DNA of 27,956 nucleotides from Thiotrichaceae bacterium (GTDB taxonomy: Bacteria; Pseudomonadota; Gammaproteobacteria; Thiotrichales; Thiotrichaceae), in NCBI GenBank assembly GCA_027008885.1, contig JALVDQ010000257.1, forward strand, positions 1-27,956, in the 5' to 3' direction. The translations under genes and the position numbers were made by a program. The notes under the pieces were generated by a model, which saw only the letters and a program-made list of their open reading frames with translations, had not been told where the DNA came from and searched no databases. Below are positions 7,370 through 17,094 of the stretch, piece after piece (the stretch's first letter is position 1; each line of letters starts with the position of its first letter).

Positions 7370-7399
7370 ATTCTAGTTTTTATAGCACATTTCTGTCAA
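7370..7399 (-). promoter_or_regulatory. Sigma-70 type promoter for the lipoprotein gene
   Basis: On the minus strand a perfect TTGACA (7399-7394) is separated by 18 bp from TAGAAT (7375-7370). Transcription would start near 7363 and leave a leader of about 85 nt rich in A and T. Confidence 0.65.
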
Positions 7400-7477
7400 G
7401 AAATGCCGATTATATTCAGACTAATGGTTATCAGCTTCAATAAATTTCAAGTTTCGGAGTTCAAATCTATCGTTACG

Positions 7478-7514
7478 CAGAGAAACACAGAGATATTCGC
7501 AGAGAACCGCAGAG
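7478..7514. repeat. CAGAG repeats at near-helical spacing
   Basis: CAGAG occurs at 7478, 7488, 7500 and 7510, spaced 10, 12 and 10 bp, mostly within CGCAGAGAA-type words. Similar CGCAGAG-rich intergenic stretches recur in many bacterial genomes as dispersed repeats. No protein is known to bind this copy. Confidence 0.6.
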
Positions 7515-7611
7515 CTTGTAAGTATCCAGACAAAATTAATTTAACAAAATTTTGTCTCCTGTTTTTTGGTTGCTCTTGAATAAAGATAAAGGCAATCAGA
7601 GCAGTTATGGA

Positions 7612-8403
7612 TTACGCTTGAGTGGTTACAATATTTCTTAATTCACAAACAACCGGAGCATGATCGGAAGGACGCTCCCAGCCCCTGGGTTCTGGATCAA
7701 CATAGCTGGCGATACATTGTTCCGCCAGAATTGAGCTAAGCAGTATTAAATCAATCCGCAATCCCATATTTTTATCAAAACCGCCACTGCGATAATCCCA
7801 CCAGCTAAAGATATTGTCTTCCTGCTCAAAAAGACGAAAAGAGTCTACAAAACCGGTGTCTTTTAACTTTTGCAAGGCATTTCTTTCTGGTGTTGAGCAA
7901 AGGATTCTTTCATGCCAGGAGTTTGGGTTATGCACATCCCTGTCATCGGGTGCAATATTGAAATCTCCTAAAATGATCATTTTAGGGTACTGTCTGGACT
8001 GCTCTTCCACCCACTCAGTCACTTTGTTCAACCATTCCAGCTTATACTCGAATTTTTCGGAGCCGACCTCAGCTCCATTGACAACATAAAGATTGAGTAT
8101 GCGTATGCCGTTAATGGTTGTGGCAAGAATCCGTCGTTGTGGATCATCAAGATTTGGCAAGTCAGTGACGACGTCTTCAATCAGATATTGCTCTTTACAC
8201 AGAATGGCAACTCCATTGTATGTTTTTTGCCCTGAATAGACGACCTGATAACCCGCCTGCTGGATTTCTTCCGCAGGGAAGTTTTCATCCATCAGTTTGG
8301 TTTCCTGCAATGCGAGTATGTCAACCTGTGTTTTCTCCAGCCACATCAGCACATGCGCTAAACGTACCTTGAGTGAGTTAACATTCCAACTGGCTATTTT
8401 CAT
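7612..8403 (-). CDS. xthA: Exodeoxyribonuclease III
   Basis: This 263-residue member of the exonuclease III/AP endonuclease family cuts DNA at abasic sites and degrades one strand 3'-5' during base excision repair. Catalytic motifs are intact: KIASWNVNSLKVR (Asn7), LALQETKL (Glu34), ILGDFNIAPDDRDVHNP (Asp-Asn pair near 150), a RIDLILLS segment and the terminal SDHAPVV histidine. It starts 8 bp after the bamA stop and is likely cotranscribed with it, an unusual position because skp-lpxD-fabZ usually follow bamA. The C-terminus is short but complete. Confidence 0.95.
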   Translation of the reverse strand: MKIASWNVNSLKVRLAHVLMWLEKTQVDILALQETKLMDENFPAEEIQQAGYQVVYSGQKTYNGVAILCKEQYLIEDVVTDLPNLDDPQRRILATTINGIRILNLYVVNGAEVGSEKFEYKLEWLNKVTEWVEEQSRQYPKMIILGDFNIAPDDRDVHNPNSWHERILCSTPERNALQKLKDTGFVDSFRLFEQEDNIFSWWDYRSGGFDKNMGLRIDLILLSSILAEQCIASYVDPEPRGWERPSDHAPVVCELRNIVTTQA

Positions 8404-8411
8404 TCTGTTCT

Positions 8412-10688
8412 CTAGAAACTTGCACCAATAGAGAATTGTAACTGCTGTGTTTCATCTCCATCCTTGGCATTCAGTGGTTTGGCATAGCTCAGTGTAAACG
8501 GACCTATAGGTGAAATCCAGGTAGCAGATAATCCGGCAGAGTAGCGTATATCAGCCGCATCAAACTTGTCGTCAAAAACATTTCCGGCGTCGATAAAGGC
8601 ACTCATGCGCAAACCATCGACATCTTCAGCAAATGGAGCCGGGAAAAGCAGTTCGGCTCTGGCGTTTACACCCAGGGTTCCCCCTTTTGAATCACCGTTG
8701 GAGTCTTTGGGTCCCAGGCTATTATTGTCAAATCCGCGAACTGTGCTGATTCCACCAGAATAAAATCTTTCAAAAAATGGTAATTTTGAAGTTTTGCCAT
8801 AACTTTTACCATAGGAAACTCCGCCTTTGAGAGCAAAGGTTACTTTCTTGCTAACGGGTGCGTATACAGCACCACGATATTTGAGTTTATAATACTCAAG
8901 ATCACTTCCGGGTAAACCTGCTGCAAGGACTATATTGTGTCTAACGCCTTTGGTCGGGAAAAGGAAGCGGTCACGCGTATCATGCACATAACTAATCTTG
9001 CCCAGAATATTGTTGTAGGTGTCTCCATTATCTTTTACAAAGTCCTTAATATAATCTGGAGCAGATAAGGTTGTTACTATTTCTCTGTGTTCTCCACCAA
9101 TACTAAAACGAATTGAATTATCTTCTGATATTGGAATAGTGTAATTAACATCAGCACCATAGGTATTACTGCTGTAATCAGAAACATCATCCTTGCTGGC
9201 ATCATTTTTGTTGTAATAGACATTAAAGCCACGTCCAACACCATCAACAGTGTGATAGGGATTATTGTAACTTAGACGGAAGTTTTTAGTTGATTTACTG
9301 TTAGTGGCAGCCAGGGTAAGGCTTTTACCAGTACCCATAAAGTTGTTCTGCGTCAAACCGACACTAAATAAAACTCCATTTCCCGAGTAACCAACAGCAG
9401 CATTAAAACGGTTGGATGATTGCTCGGAGACAACCACATCAAGATCGACCTGATCACTGTGTCCGGCAACAGGCGAAGTACTTATTTTTACCGCCTTGAC
9501 AAAAGGTAAACGCTGGATACGCTCCTTGGAGCGCTTAACTTTTTCTTTTGAAAGGAAGGAGCTTTCCAGTTGGCGCATTTCACGACGAAAAACTTCATCT
9601 TTTGTTCTGAAGTTGCCGCGAATGTTAATACGCCTAACATAGGTTCTCTGTCCCCTGTCTGCCTGAAAAACAAGGTGAACACGCTTATTGATTTTATCGA
9701 CCTGGGGAAGAACACCGATACGGGAAAAAGCAAAACCGTCTTTTCCCAATCTTTCCTGAATATTTTTTCTTGTTTCAGCCAGCTTTCTCTGCGAAAACAC
9801 CTGTCCCTCTTTAAGAACGATTAAACGCCTGAGCTCATTTTGGGAAAGCCCGGTATTTCCGATAATTTTTACCTTGCCAACACGGTATTGATCACCTTCA
9901 TGGATATTTAGGTTCAGGAATACAGATTGTTTGTCTTTAGACAAGGAGACCTGGGTTGATACAACTTCAAAGTTCAAATAGCCCCGATCACGGTAAAATG
10001 AGGTCAGTTTGTCAATATCACCAACCAGCTTTTCTTTGGCATATTTGTCTCTACTGCTTAAAATAGAAAATTTGCTTTTGGTGCCAGAATCAAGCAATTT
10101 CAAAAGGGTTGCTTCTGAATATGCCCTGTTTCCATTGATTCTCAATGCCTTTATACGGGCAACCCCACCTTCGTGTATTTTAATTCTGACTGAAACACGA
10201 TTTCTTGGCAGTTTAACTAATTGGGTATTTACACTTGCTGCGTAGTTGCCCCTTGCCAGATATTGCTGTTTGATCTCACGTTGAATACGGTTAAGTGCAG
10301 ACTGATCCAGTGGTCTTCCCCTGGCAACACCCGCCTGTCTAAGTGCAGCGATGAGTGCCTTGCTTTCAATAACGTGATTACCGGATACCTTGATTTCGCC
10401 GACGGCTGGACGTTCGTGTACCTTGATAAGCAGAACATTGCCTTGCCTGCTTATTCTGACATCATCAAAAAGACCTGTTTTATAGAGAGAACGTACAACT
10501 TTTGCTGTCATACTGTCATCAAACTGTTGTCCCACGCTGACGGGTACATTGCTTAGAACTGTTCCTGCGGCAACTCTCTCAAGCCCGCTAACCTGCACAT
10601 CCTGAAGCACGAAGCTTTCGGCCCATACCCCCTGGCTTAAAGCTAACAAACAACCTGCAAAAGAGGCTTTTAGTACCTGCTTTTTCAT
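8412..10688 (-). CDS. bamA: Outer membrane protein assembly factor BamA
   Basis: A 758-residue Omp85 protein, the core of the BAM complex that folds beta-barrel proteins into the outer membrane. It has a cleavable signal peptide ending near AxA (GVWA, residue 23) and five POTRA domains (about 24-420; examples are VQVSGLERVAAGTV, IKVSGNHV and INIRGNFRT). A C-terminal 16-strand barrel follows, with the VRGF motif (STVRGFDNN) and a terminal phenylalanine (SIGASF) that serves as its own sorting signal. AAGGG precedes the ATG by 8 bp. A lone TATAAT (10751-10746) in the 81-bp gap to rseP could give the gene its own promoter, though no good -35 is seen. It belongs to the conserved dxr-rseP-bamA order. 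Confidence 0.97.
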   Translation of the reverse strand: MKKQVLKASFAGCLLALSQGVWAESFVLQDVQVSGLERVAAGTVLSNVPVSVGQQFDDSMTAKVVRSLYKTGLFDDVRISRQGNVLLIKVHERPAVGEIKVSGNHVIESKALIAALRQAGVARGRPLDQSALNRIQREIKQQYLARGNYAASVNTQLVKLPRNRVSVRIKIHEGGVARIKALRINGNRAYSEATLLKLLDSGTKSKFSILSSRDKYAKEKLVGDIDKLTSFYRDRGYLNFEVVSTQVSLSKDKQSVFLNLNIHEGDQYRVGKVKIIGNTGLSQNELRRLIVLKEGQVFSQRKLAETRKNIQERLGKDGFAFSRIGVLPQVDKINKRVHLVFQADRGQRTYVRRINIRGNFRTKDEVFRREMRQLESSFLSKEKVKRSKERIQRLPFVKAVKISTSPVAGHSDQVDLDVVVSEQSSNRFNAAVGYSGNGVLFSVGLTQNNFMGTGKSLTLAATNSKSTKNFRLSYNNPYHTVDGVGRGFNVYYNKNDASKDDVSDYSSNTYGADVNYTIPISEDNSIRFSIGGEHREIVTTLSAPDYIKDFVKDNGDTYNNILGKISYVHDTRDRFLFPTKGVRHNIVLAAGLPGSDLEYYKLKYRGAVYAPVSKKVTFALKGGVSYGKSYGKTSKLPFFERFYSGGISTVRGFDNNSLGPKDSNGDSKGGTLGVNARAELLFPAPFAEDVDGLRMSAFIDAGNVFDDKFDAADIRYSAGLSATWISPIGPFTLSYAKPLNAKDGDETQQLQFSIGASF

Positions 10689-10769
10689 ATTAATACCCTT
10701 AGTTTACTTCTTATTTTACTTTGCTTATGCTCATAAAGTTGCAAAATTATACAAGGTTAACACACTGCT

Positions 10770-12152
10770 TCATGGTATAAGCCTGCCTATATCGTTATAA
10801 ATGGCTATTATCATCAGAACGCCGACCAAACTCATCCCTATACGCATTCCAATTTCTTCAACCCTTTCTGAAACAGGACTTCCCTTCACCAGTTCAATGA
10901 GGTAGTACAGTAAATGTCCACCGTCTAACATGGGTATCGGCAGTAAATTTAGCACGCCGAGGCTTAAACTGACTATTGCCAATAGACTGAAAAATGCTGA
11001 AAAACCGATTAACGCACTTTTACCTGCATAATTCGCAATAGTTAACGGACCAGAGATATTTTTGACGGATGCTTGCCCGGTTATCAATCGACCCATAAAC
11101 TTTAATGTCATTATGGACATATCCCAGGTTTGTACAAGCCCTGATTTTAGTGCTTCAGGAAAAGAGCCCTTGCGTACAAAGAACATCAGTTTCTTGTATT
11201 TTTCAAGATCCTCATCCGAAAACTTTCGACTCGGTACAATACCAATCTGCCCAACTTTGCGCCCCTTATATTCAACCATTTCGGGAGTAATTAGAACTGA
11301 TTTTTGATTTCCATTCCTTTCGATAAGCAAATCAATAGCTTTTCCGGCATGTGAATTAATGTATTTAACAAAGTCTTCTGTTACTTTTGGCTTTATTCCG
11401 TCATAGCTGACAATAATATCACCTGCTTTCAATCCCGCCCTGTCTGCAACACGCCCTTTTGCTACTTGGTGTATTTCTGTTCGATGCGGCGGTTTCCAAA
11501 AATTAATTCCGGTTTTGGCAAAATAGTCTTTTTCATCAGCAAGCAAGGAAATATTGCTTAAATCCAGATTTCTTGTTGATTGCTGACCTGATTGTGTCTC
11601 AACATGAATGGCTAATCTGGGATCTTTCAGATATTCGTTCAACAGGGTCAGGCGCACCTGGGAAAGTGATTCAGTCTTTACATCGTTAATGGAAACAATT
11701 TTGTCTTTTAGTTCAAAACCTGCCTTTTCAGCTGCTGATCCAGCTTCGACCTGTCCCACATAGGGGTACATTGAATCTATGCCTGCCATATACAAGCCGG
11801 TAAAAGCAGCAATGGCAAAAATAAAGTTAAACAGTGGTCCTGCAAGAACAACCAGGAAGCGTTTCCAGACTGGTTGCGTATTAAACGCTCGATGCTTCTC
11901 TTCCTCTTTTACTTCACCTTCGCGTTCATCCAGCATTTTAACGTAACCACCCAGAGGAATGGCAGCAAGCACATATTCAGTTGCATCTTTGTCTTTTGAT
12001 TTATACGTCCAGATTGGTTTGCCGAAGCCAATTGCAAAGCGCAGGATTTTTATGCCCAGTTTTCTGGCTACCCAGAAGTGTCCAAATTCATGGATGCCGA
12101 CCAGGATCGCTATGGCAACAATAAAGGAAAGGATTGATATAAGTACCGTCAT
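10770..12152 (-). CDS. rseP: Site-2 protease RseP
   Basis: A 460-residue intramembrane zinc metalloprotease of the sigma-E envelope stress pathway, which cleaves anti-sigma factor RseA after the first cut by DegS. Zinc ligands are in HEFGH (about residues 22-26, first membrane segment) and the C-terminal NLLPIPMLDGGHL supplies the aspartate. Two PDZ domains lie between (about 115-205, with VGQVEAGSAAEKAGF, and about 215-305, with GRVADRAGLKAGDIIVSY). Four membrane segments are visible. It is separated from dxr by 136 bp without an obvious terminator, so it may still be read from upstream. Confidence 0.96.
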   Translation of the reverse strand: MTVLISILSFIVAIAILVGIHEFGHFWVARKLGIKILRFAIGFGKPIWTYKSKDKDATEYVLAAIPLGGYVKMLDEREGEVKEEEKHRAFNTQPVWKRFLVVLAGPLFNFIFAIAAFTGLYMAGIDSMYPYVGQVEAGSAAEKAGFELKDKIVSINDVKTESLSQVRLTLLNEYLKDPRLAIHVETQSGQQSTRNLDLSNISLLADEKDYFAKTGINFWKPPHRTEIHQVAKGRVADRAGLKAGDIIVSYDGIKPKVTEDFVKYINSHAGKAIDLLIERNGNQKSVLITPEMVEYKGRKVGQIGIVPSRKFSDEDLEKYKKLMFFVRKGSFPEALKSGLVQTWDMSIMTLKFMGRLITGQASVKNISGPLTIANYAGKSALIGFSAFFSLLAIVSLSLGVLNLLPIPMLDGGHLLYYLIELVKGSPVSERVEEIGMRIGMSLVGVLMIIAIYNDIGRLIP

Positions 12153-12288
12153 GATGTTCTACTTTGATGTTTGATATAATTCGATATGAGTTAAATGCTT
12201 ACAGAAATATTTTTCTTATTGTTTTTTTATTGCTTCTTGTTGCTTCTTATGCCTGAATCCGCAGTAGTTTTACTGATCCAGGTTTAGT

Positions 12289-13473
12289 CTATAGTCTATT
12301 GATAAACGTAGTTGCAGTGATACGACTAGCACTATCCTGAGCAAGTATATCATCAATTACCTCCGGTGTCCCTGCAGGAGCCTCTTCCAATGCCTTTTCT
12401 ATGACGAGTGGTATATCTGTAAAACCTATTTGGCGCTTCAAAAAGCTCTCTACAGCCAGCTCATTTGCGGCATTTAAAGCAATGGTTGCATAGCCGCCGA
12501 TATGATGTGCAGCATACGCCAGTTTTAAACAGGGGTAACGCTCGTAATCCGGTTTTGCAAAATTTAGCTGCGCTACCTTAAAAATATCAAGCTGTTCAAC
12601 ACCTGAGTCGATACGTTCAGGAAAACCAAGGGAGTAGGCAATCGGTGTACGCATGTCCGGATTACCTAATTGAGCCAGTACAGAGCCATCATTATAGGAA
12701 ACCATGGAATGAATCATGCTCTCAGGATGAATCACAACCTGTATTTGATCTTCAGGCACATCAAATAACCAGCAGGCTTCAATAACTTCCAGCCCCTTGT
12801 TCATCATCGTAGCGGAATCGACCGAGATTTTTTGCCCCATAACCCAGTTAGGATGAGCAACTGCCTGCTCTGGCGTGACCTCGTGCAGCTTCTCAAGCTC
12901 GAGGGTGCGAAAAGGACCACCTGACGCAGTCAAGAGAATTTTGGTCACTCCTTTTTTCTGTTGCATACCATTAATCAAGGCGGGCATTGACTGAAAAATA
13001 GCATTGTGTTCGCTGTCTATGGGGAGCAATTCGGCACCATTATCGTGCACAGCATCCATAAAGACCTTGCCGGACATGACCAGTGATTCTTTGTTCGCCA
13101 GCATAACGCGCTTGCCCGCTTTGGCTGCTGCGAGATTGGGAAGTAAGCCAGCGGCACCGACAATTGCCGCCATGACATAATCAACTTCGGGCAAGACGGC
13201 AATTTCTTCCAGTGCCTGTTTGCCCGAGAGGACTTCAGTCTCGCAGCCTGTATTTTTTAGGCGCTGGCGAAGCTGTTCTGCTGCATCCTCATCAACCATT
13301 ACTGCAAAACGCGGCTTAACACTGAGACATTGTTCTTCCAGTTTGCTGACATTCCGGTTGGCACTGAGTGCGACTACATGAAATTGCTGCGGATGCCTTG
13401 CCAAAACATCAAGCGTATTAACGCCAATGGTTCCAGTGGAACCCAGGATGCAAATCCCCCTGGAAGAATTCAT
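12289..13473 (-). CDS. dxr: 1-deoxy-D-xylulose 5-phosphate reductoisomerase
   Basis: A 394-residue enzyme of the MEP isoprenoid pathway. It converts deoxyxylulose phosphate to 2-C-methylerythritol 4-phosphate with NADPH and a divalent metal. The N-terminal nucleotide loop is GSTGTIG (residues 12-18). ANKESLV, the metal site [21 protein letters not shown] and [31 protein letters not shown] blocks are all present, followed by the C-terminal helical domain. Its ATG overlaps the cdsA stop by 4 bp. Isoprenoid precursors made here feed UppS, encoded two genes upstream. Confidence 0.97.
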   Translation of the reverse strand: MNSSRGICILGSTGTIGVNTLDVLARHPQQFHVVALSANRNVSKLEEQCLSVKPRFAVMVDEDAAEQLRQRLKNTGCETEVLSGKQALEEIAVLPEVDYVMAAIVGAAGLLPNLAAAKAGKRVMLANKESLVMSGKVFMDAVHDNGAELLPIDSEHNAIFQSMPALINGMQQKKGVTKILLTASGGPFRTLELEKLHEVTPEQAVAHPNWVMGQKISVDSATMMNKGLEVIEACWLFDVPEDQIQVVIHPESMIHSMVSYNDGSVLAQLGNPDMRTPIAYSLGFPERIDSGVEQLDIFKVAQLNFAKPDYERYPCLKLAYAAHHIGGYATIALNAANELAVESFLKRQIGFTDIPLVIEKALEEAPAGTPEVIDDILAQDSASRITATTFINRL

Positions 13474-14288
13474 ATTTGTATGCCACCCCAGAAGACCCCA
13501 AGTGTAAACAAGGGCAGGGCTGCGAGTAGCCCGTCAATACGATCCAGAATGCCACCATGTCCGGGTAAAATACTGCCGGAATCTTTTTCGCCAGCCTCTC
13601 TTTTTAGCAAGCTTTCAAAGAGGTCGCCTGCTACCGACATCAGCGCAACCATCATCGAAAGAAAAATAAAGAAGAGCCAGTCTGATCCGGGAAGCCCCAG
13701 GAAAGCTGCGCCAAGAATTGCCCAGAGTGTTGCGGCAGCAAGCCCGCCAAGCACCCCTTCGCGTGTTTTTCCAGGACTTAATTCAGGGGCTAATTTCGTC
13801 TTGCCAAAGGAACGACCGCTAAAATAGGCGGCGCTATCGGCTATCGCGACCAAAAAGATTAAATAAAGAAGCAGTGAGGGATAGAATTGTTGCAATGTGA
13901 TAAGTGATGACCAGGCGGGAATCAGCACAAGAAAGGCAGCCAGGCGCAATAACCAGATGTTTTCTTTATAAAGCTGGGTGTCTTTTTCGTAGATAGCCAG
14001 TATGACAAGCAGAATCAGCCAGATAATGACCCCCAGTACATTAAAAAACCAGCGCAATTCTCCAGACCAGTAGACCAGAACCGAGATTGCCAGCAGCCCG
14101 CTAATAAACAGGGTGCGGTTTAGTTCTGTCAGGGCAACCAGCCGTGCCCATTCCAGACCCGCAAGTGTGATAATAACAATCAGGGAAAATATAGCAAAAA
14201 TGGGGGGGGTGGGTATGAGTACACCAAGAAGTACCAAAGCAATTAATACAATACCAGTAATGACTCTTTGTTTCAGTGCAGAATCCAT
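13470..14288 (-). CDS. cdsA: Phosphatidate cytidylyltransferase
   Basis: A 272-residue polytopic inner-membrane enzyme that makes CDP-diacylglycerol from phosphatidate and CTP, the branch point of phospholipid synthesis. About seven or eight membrane segments are visible. The family signature near the C-terminus is intact ([20 protein letters not shown], then [11 protein letters not shown]), as is [17 protein letters not shown], lying in the end of uppS, precedes the ATG by about 10 bp. Oddly, codons 25-28 or so (the PTPP segment) include a run of eight C that belongs to copy C of the A7G7 motif. Slippage there would truncate an essential enzyme. Confidence 0.95.
   Translation of the reverse strand: MDSALKQRVITGIVLIALVLLGVLIPTPPIFAIFSLIVIITLAGLEWARLVALTELNRTLFISGLLAISVLVYWSGELRWFFNVLGVIIWLILLVILAIYEKDTQLYKENIWLLRLAAFLVLIPAWSSLITLQQFYPSLLLYLIFLVAIADSAAYFSGRSFGKTKLAPELSPGKTREGVLGGLAAATLWAILGAAFLGLPGSDWLFFIFLSMMVALMSVAGDLFESLLKREAGEKDSGSILPGHGGILDRIDGLLAALPLFTLGVFWGGIQI
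14196..14216 (+). repeat. A/G tract motif, copy C, inside cdsA
   Basis: The plus strand reads AAAAAT, eight G, TGGGTATG. It matches copies A, B and D over G7-R-TGGGT. It lies within coding sequence for the first membrane segments of CdsA, where PTPPIF is also a natural CdsA sequence, so chance convergence is possible. Confidence 0.5.
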
Positions 14289-14294
14289 AGTAAT

Positions 14295-15044
14295 CTAATC
14301 TCCTTTGCTTGATTTTTCAGCAATGACCTGCTCGCCTGTCTTGCCAAAACGACGCTGTCGGGAAGAATAGTCCGCAATCGCCTTGTTTAATTCTTCTGGA
14401 TTAAAATCAGGCCAGAGGACATCCGTGAAATACAATTCAGTGTATGCCATTTGCCATATCAGAAAATTGCTGATGCGTTTTTCCCCACCGGTGCGAATAA
14501 ACAGATCAGGGTCAGGAATCCCTCTGGTTGCAAGATGATTGCTGATGCTTTCTTCTGTAATCGAATCAGTATCCAGTTGTTTAGACTGTATTTTTCGGGC
14601 AAGCTTTTTTGCCGATTCTGTAATATCCCAGCGACCACCATAATTCGCGGCGATAATCAATCTTAGTCCGGTACTTTTGGCGGTATAATTCTCAACTTTT
14701 TTTATTTTCTTTTGAAGTTTTTCAGAGAACTGACTTATATCTCCAATAATTTCCAAACGAACATTATTCCGAGCCAGTGCTTTTGCTTCTCTGTCGAGAG
14801 CCATCATAAACAGCCCCATTATATTTTTCACTTCTTCTTCGGGGCGCTTCCAGTTTTCACTGCTAAAAGCAAAAAGACTTAAGCACTCTACTTTTAATGA
14901 TGAACATGCTTTAACAATCTCACGAACTGTCTCAACGCCCTTCTTATGCCCCATAAAACGGGGACGTTGCCTTGCTTTTGCCCAACGACCATTGCCATCC
15001 ATTACGATAGCTATATGAGTCGGTATTTTTATTTCATCATTCAT
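14295..15044 (-). CDS. uppS: Undecaprenyl diphosphate synthase
   Basis: A 249-residue cis-prenyltransferase that extends farnesyl diphosphate with isopentenyl units to C55, the carrier lipid for peptidoglycan and other surface polymers. Motifs are complete: IAIVMDGNGRWA (catalytic Asp), RFMGHKKG, LSLFAFSSENWKRP, then DLFIRTGGEKRISNFLIWQ and YTELYFTDVLWPDF near the C-terminus. It sits 6 bp before cdsA, with frr 75 bp upstream. Confidence 0.97.
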   Translation of the reverse strand: MNDEIKIPTHIAIVMDGNGRWAKARQRPRFMGHKKGVETVREIVKACSSLKVECLSLFAFSSENWKRPEEEVKNIMGLFMMALDREAKALARNNVRLEIIGDISQFSEKLQKKIKKVENYTAKSTGLRLIIAANYGGRWDITESAKKLARKIQSKQLDTDSITEESISNHLATRGIPDPDLFIRTGGEKRISNFLIWQMAYTELYFTDVLWPDFNPEELNKAIADYSSRQRRFGKTGEQVIAEKSSKGD

Positions 15045-15119
15045 TCGCTAGTGATCTTTTATTCGCTGGTGAAATACCTGAATTCATGACTCTGTTTCCG
15101 AGCAGAATCCAGCTAATCT

Positions 15120-15677
15120 TTAGACTTTCATTAAATCTTCTTCCTTTGCGGCAACCAGCGCATCAACTTCCTTGACGTATTTATCCGTCAATTTTTGAAT
15201 ATTATCCTGCGCTTTGCGTTCTTCATCTTCTGATATTTCTTTTTCCTTTTCCAGTGACTTGAAATCAGAGTTCGCGTCACGACGTATATTGCGAATCGCA
15301 ATTTTGCCATTCTCACCTTCCTGGCGTACCACTTTTACCAGATCACGACGACGTTCTTCGGTAAGTTGTGGCATGGGGACACGAATAACAGCACCCGCAG
15401 AATTTGGGTTTAAACCCAGATCAGATTTCATAATGGCTTTTTCGATTGCCTGTACCATGGGTCTTTCCCAGGGTGTAATCGTCAGGGTACGCGCATCTTC
15501 AACGCCAATGCTGGCAACCTGACTGATTGGTGTATCGTTGCCATAGTAATCAACCATAATATGTTCAAGCAAGCTCGGATGTGCCCTGCCAGTACGGATT
15601 TTAGCCAATTCTCCTTTCAGGGAATCAATACTTTTTTGCATTCGCACTTCTGCATCTTTTATTATTTCATTGATCAT
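15120..15677 (-). CDS. frr: Ribosome recycling factor
   Basis: The 185-residue length is the usual one for the family. Together with EF-G it splits post-termination ribosomes. The sequence shows the long three-helix bundle and the family phrases [61 protein letters not shown] and [16 protein letters not shown] strong AAGGAGAG Shine-Dalgarno lies just upstream of the ATG. It lies 22 bp after pyrH, the usual neighbour. Confidence 0.98.
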   Translation of the reverse strand: MINEIIKDAEVRMQKSIDSLKGELAKIRTGRAHPSLLEHIMVDYYGNDTPISQVASIGVEDARTLTITPWERPMVQAIEKAIMKSDLGLNPNSAGAVIRVPMPQLTEERRRDLVKVVRQEGENGKIAIRNIRRDANSDFKSLEKEKEISEDEERKAQDNIQKLTDKYVKEVDALVAAKEEDLMKV

Positions 15678-15699
15678 GTTTTCTCTCCTTTTACCTTTT

Positions 15700-16425
15700 T
15701 TACGCGTTCTGAGCTTCTATCAGCGTTCCGGTTGTCGTATCACCCGCGATGATTTTTTGCAATGCACCAGCCTCAAACATATTAAACACACATAATGGCA
15801 TTTTATTTTCCCGGCATAGCACCATTGCTGTTAGATCCATAACACCCAGCTCTTTTTGCACGGCTTCATTGAATGATAGTTGCTCATAGCGTTTAGCCTG
15901 TGGGTTTTTCATCGGATCAGAATCATAAATCCCGTCAACCTTGGTTGCCTTCAGAAGTAAATCAGCCTGAATTTCTATCGCCCTGAGGCTTGCTGCTGTA
16001 TCCGTTGTAAAATAGGGGTTGCCTGTGCCTGCGGCAAAAATCACAACACTTCCCTGAGAAAGGTAATCACGTGCCTTGTGTGCCGAGAACTCCTCACCCA
16101 ACTGGTCAATTTTCAGGGCTGACATTATCTTGCAATCGACGCCCTGTTTTCTGATTGCATCCTGCATTGCGAGGGCATTCATAACAGTTGCCAGCATTCC
16201 CATTTGATCAGCACTGACACGATCAATACCACCCTGAGCCAGACCTGCACCACGGAAAATATTTCCACCGCCAATCACCAGCGCAATCTGAGTGCCTTCA
16301 GCCTGCTGTTTCACAATTTCGGTAGCCGTTTGTAATAATACATCCGAATCAATGCCAAAATCATATTTCCCCATCAATGCTTCACCACTGAGCTTCAGCA
16401 GTATTCGTTTATATGTCTTTGTCAT
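15700..16425 (-). CDS. pyrH: UMP kinase
   Basis: A 241-residue bacterial UMP kinase of the amino acid kinase fold that phosphorylates UMP to UDP in the cytoplasm. Motifs include [11 protein letters not shown] at the start, [49 protein letters not shown] and [19 protein letters not shown] precedes the ATG. In most gammaproteobacteria rpsB-tsf lie upstream; here mreD does, 172 bp away. Copy D of the A7G7 motif falls in that gap. Confidence 0.98.
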   Translation of the reverse strand: MTKTYKRILLKLSGEALMGKYDFGIDSDVLLQTATEIVKQQAEGTQIALVIGGGNIFRGAGLAQGGIDRVSADQMGMLATVMNALAMQDAIRKQGVDCKIMSALKIDQLGEEFSAHKARDYLSQGSVVIFAAGTGNPYFTTDTAASLRAIEIQADLLLKATKVDGIYDSDPMKNPQAKRYEQLSFNEAVQKELGVMDLTAMVLCRENKMPLCVFNMFEAGALQKIIAGDTTTGTLIEAQNA

Positions 16426-16483
16426 GTATTCTGCCCGCCTTAATCCATCTTAAAATAAAATAGTTAGTACTCCTGGATATATT

Positions 16484-16507
16484 AACCCACCCCCCCCTTT
16501 TTTTATA
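16484..16507 (-). repeat. A7G8-TGGGTTA dispersed motif, copy D
   Basis: On the minus strand the order is ATATAT, seven A, eight G, TGGGTTA. It lies 60-80 bp upstream of the pyrH start, in the mreD-pyrH gap, on the same strand as the genes. This is the only copy placed where it could affect a promoter. Confidence 0.7.
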
Positions 16508-16597
16508 TATTTTTATGGCGGCATATTAAGAAGTTGTTTGCTAATAGTGAGCCTATAGTAAAAGCTGACTTATTTATTTAGACAGGCTCCCAGGTGA

Positions 16598-17089
16598 TTA
16601 TTCAAAAGGCTTCTTTCTGGCATGGTAGATATGCATATAGTAATGATAGAGTGGCCATACCAGCAAGCTACTGATCACAGTCAGCCAATAACTCCACCCA
16701 GGTGGGGTATTTCCGGTAATACCAAGAATCCACAGATTTATTAGCAAATAGGAACCCAGGGATATAAATAATAAAAACAACTGTTGAAAGAGGCTGTCTT
16801 TAAGAATCCTGGGACGCATTCTCAATGTGATAAATAACACAAGCATAAGCCCAAATGCGTGCTGCCCCAATACAGTGCCCTGTATCACGTCCAGCAACAA
16901 ACCCAAAAACCACGCCAGCAACAGGCTTGACTTCTTTGGTGCAAGCAAGCCCCAGTGCATCAGGGTTAAAGCCAGCCATTCCGGTCGCCACAGAGACCAC
17001 TTCTCAGGAACGGGAAGAATCGTCAGCACAAATGCGACCAACAAGGACAACATCATCGCACCTGTAAAACGAATAGACACTTCATTCAT
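16598..17089 (-). CDS. mreD: Rod shape-determining protein MreD
   Basis: A 163-residue inner-membrane protein of the elongasome with about five membrane segments (for example AMMLSLLVAFVLTILPVP and SYLLINLWILGITG). Typical gammaproteobacterial MreD features include RPEWLALTLMHWGLLAPKKSS, then LLAWFLGLLLDVIQGTVLGQHAFG. The start lies 5 bp after the mreC stop. mrdA/rodA do not follow; pyrH does. Confidence 0.93.
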   Translation of the reverse strand: MNEVSIRFTGAMMLSLLVAFVLTILPVPEKWSLWRPEWLALTLMHWGLLAPKKSSLLLAWFLGLLLDVIQGTVLGQHAFGLMLVLFITLRMRPRILKDSLFQQLFLLFISLGSYLLINLWILGITGNTPPGWSYWLTVISSLLVWPLYHYYMHIYHARKKPFE

Positions 17090-17094
17090 TGTAT

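Larger units (their letters stand above)
7279..7611. other. Intergenic region between xthA and the lipoprotein gene
   Basis: It holds the lipoprotein promoter (7370-7399), a very A/T-rich leader of roughly 85 nt, a CAGAG repeat (7478-7514) and an AT-rich hairpin with GACAAAATT at 7529-7537 and AATTTTGTC at 7548-7556. The hairpin lacks a T-run on the minus strand, so it is a weak candidate for an xthA terminator. No gene is seen. Confidence 0.6.

Noticed and set aside
7529..7556. AT-rich hairpin as an xthA terminator
   Set aside because: No T-run follows the stem on the minus strand.
7337..7579. 80-codon plus-strand frame in the xthA-lipoprotein gap
   Set aside because: It crosses the lipoprotein promoter and the CAGAG repeat; the composition is not protein-like.
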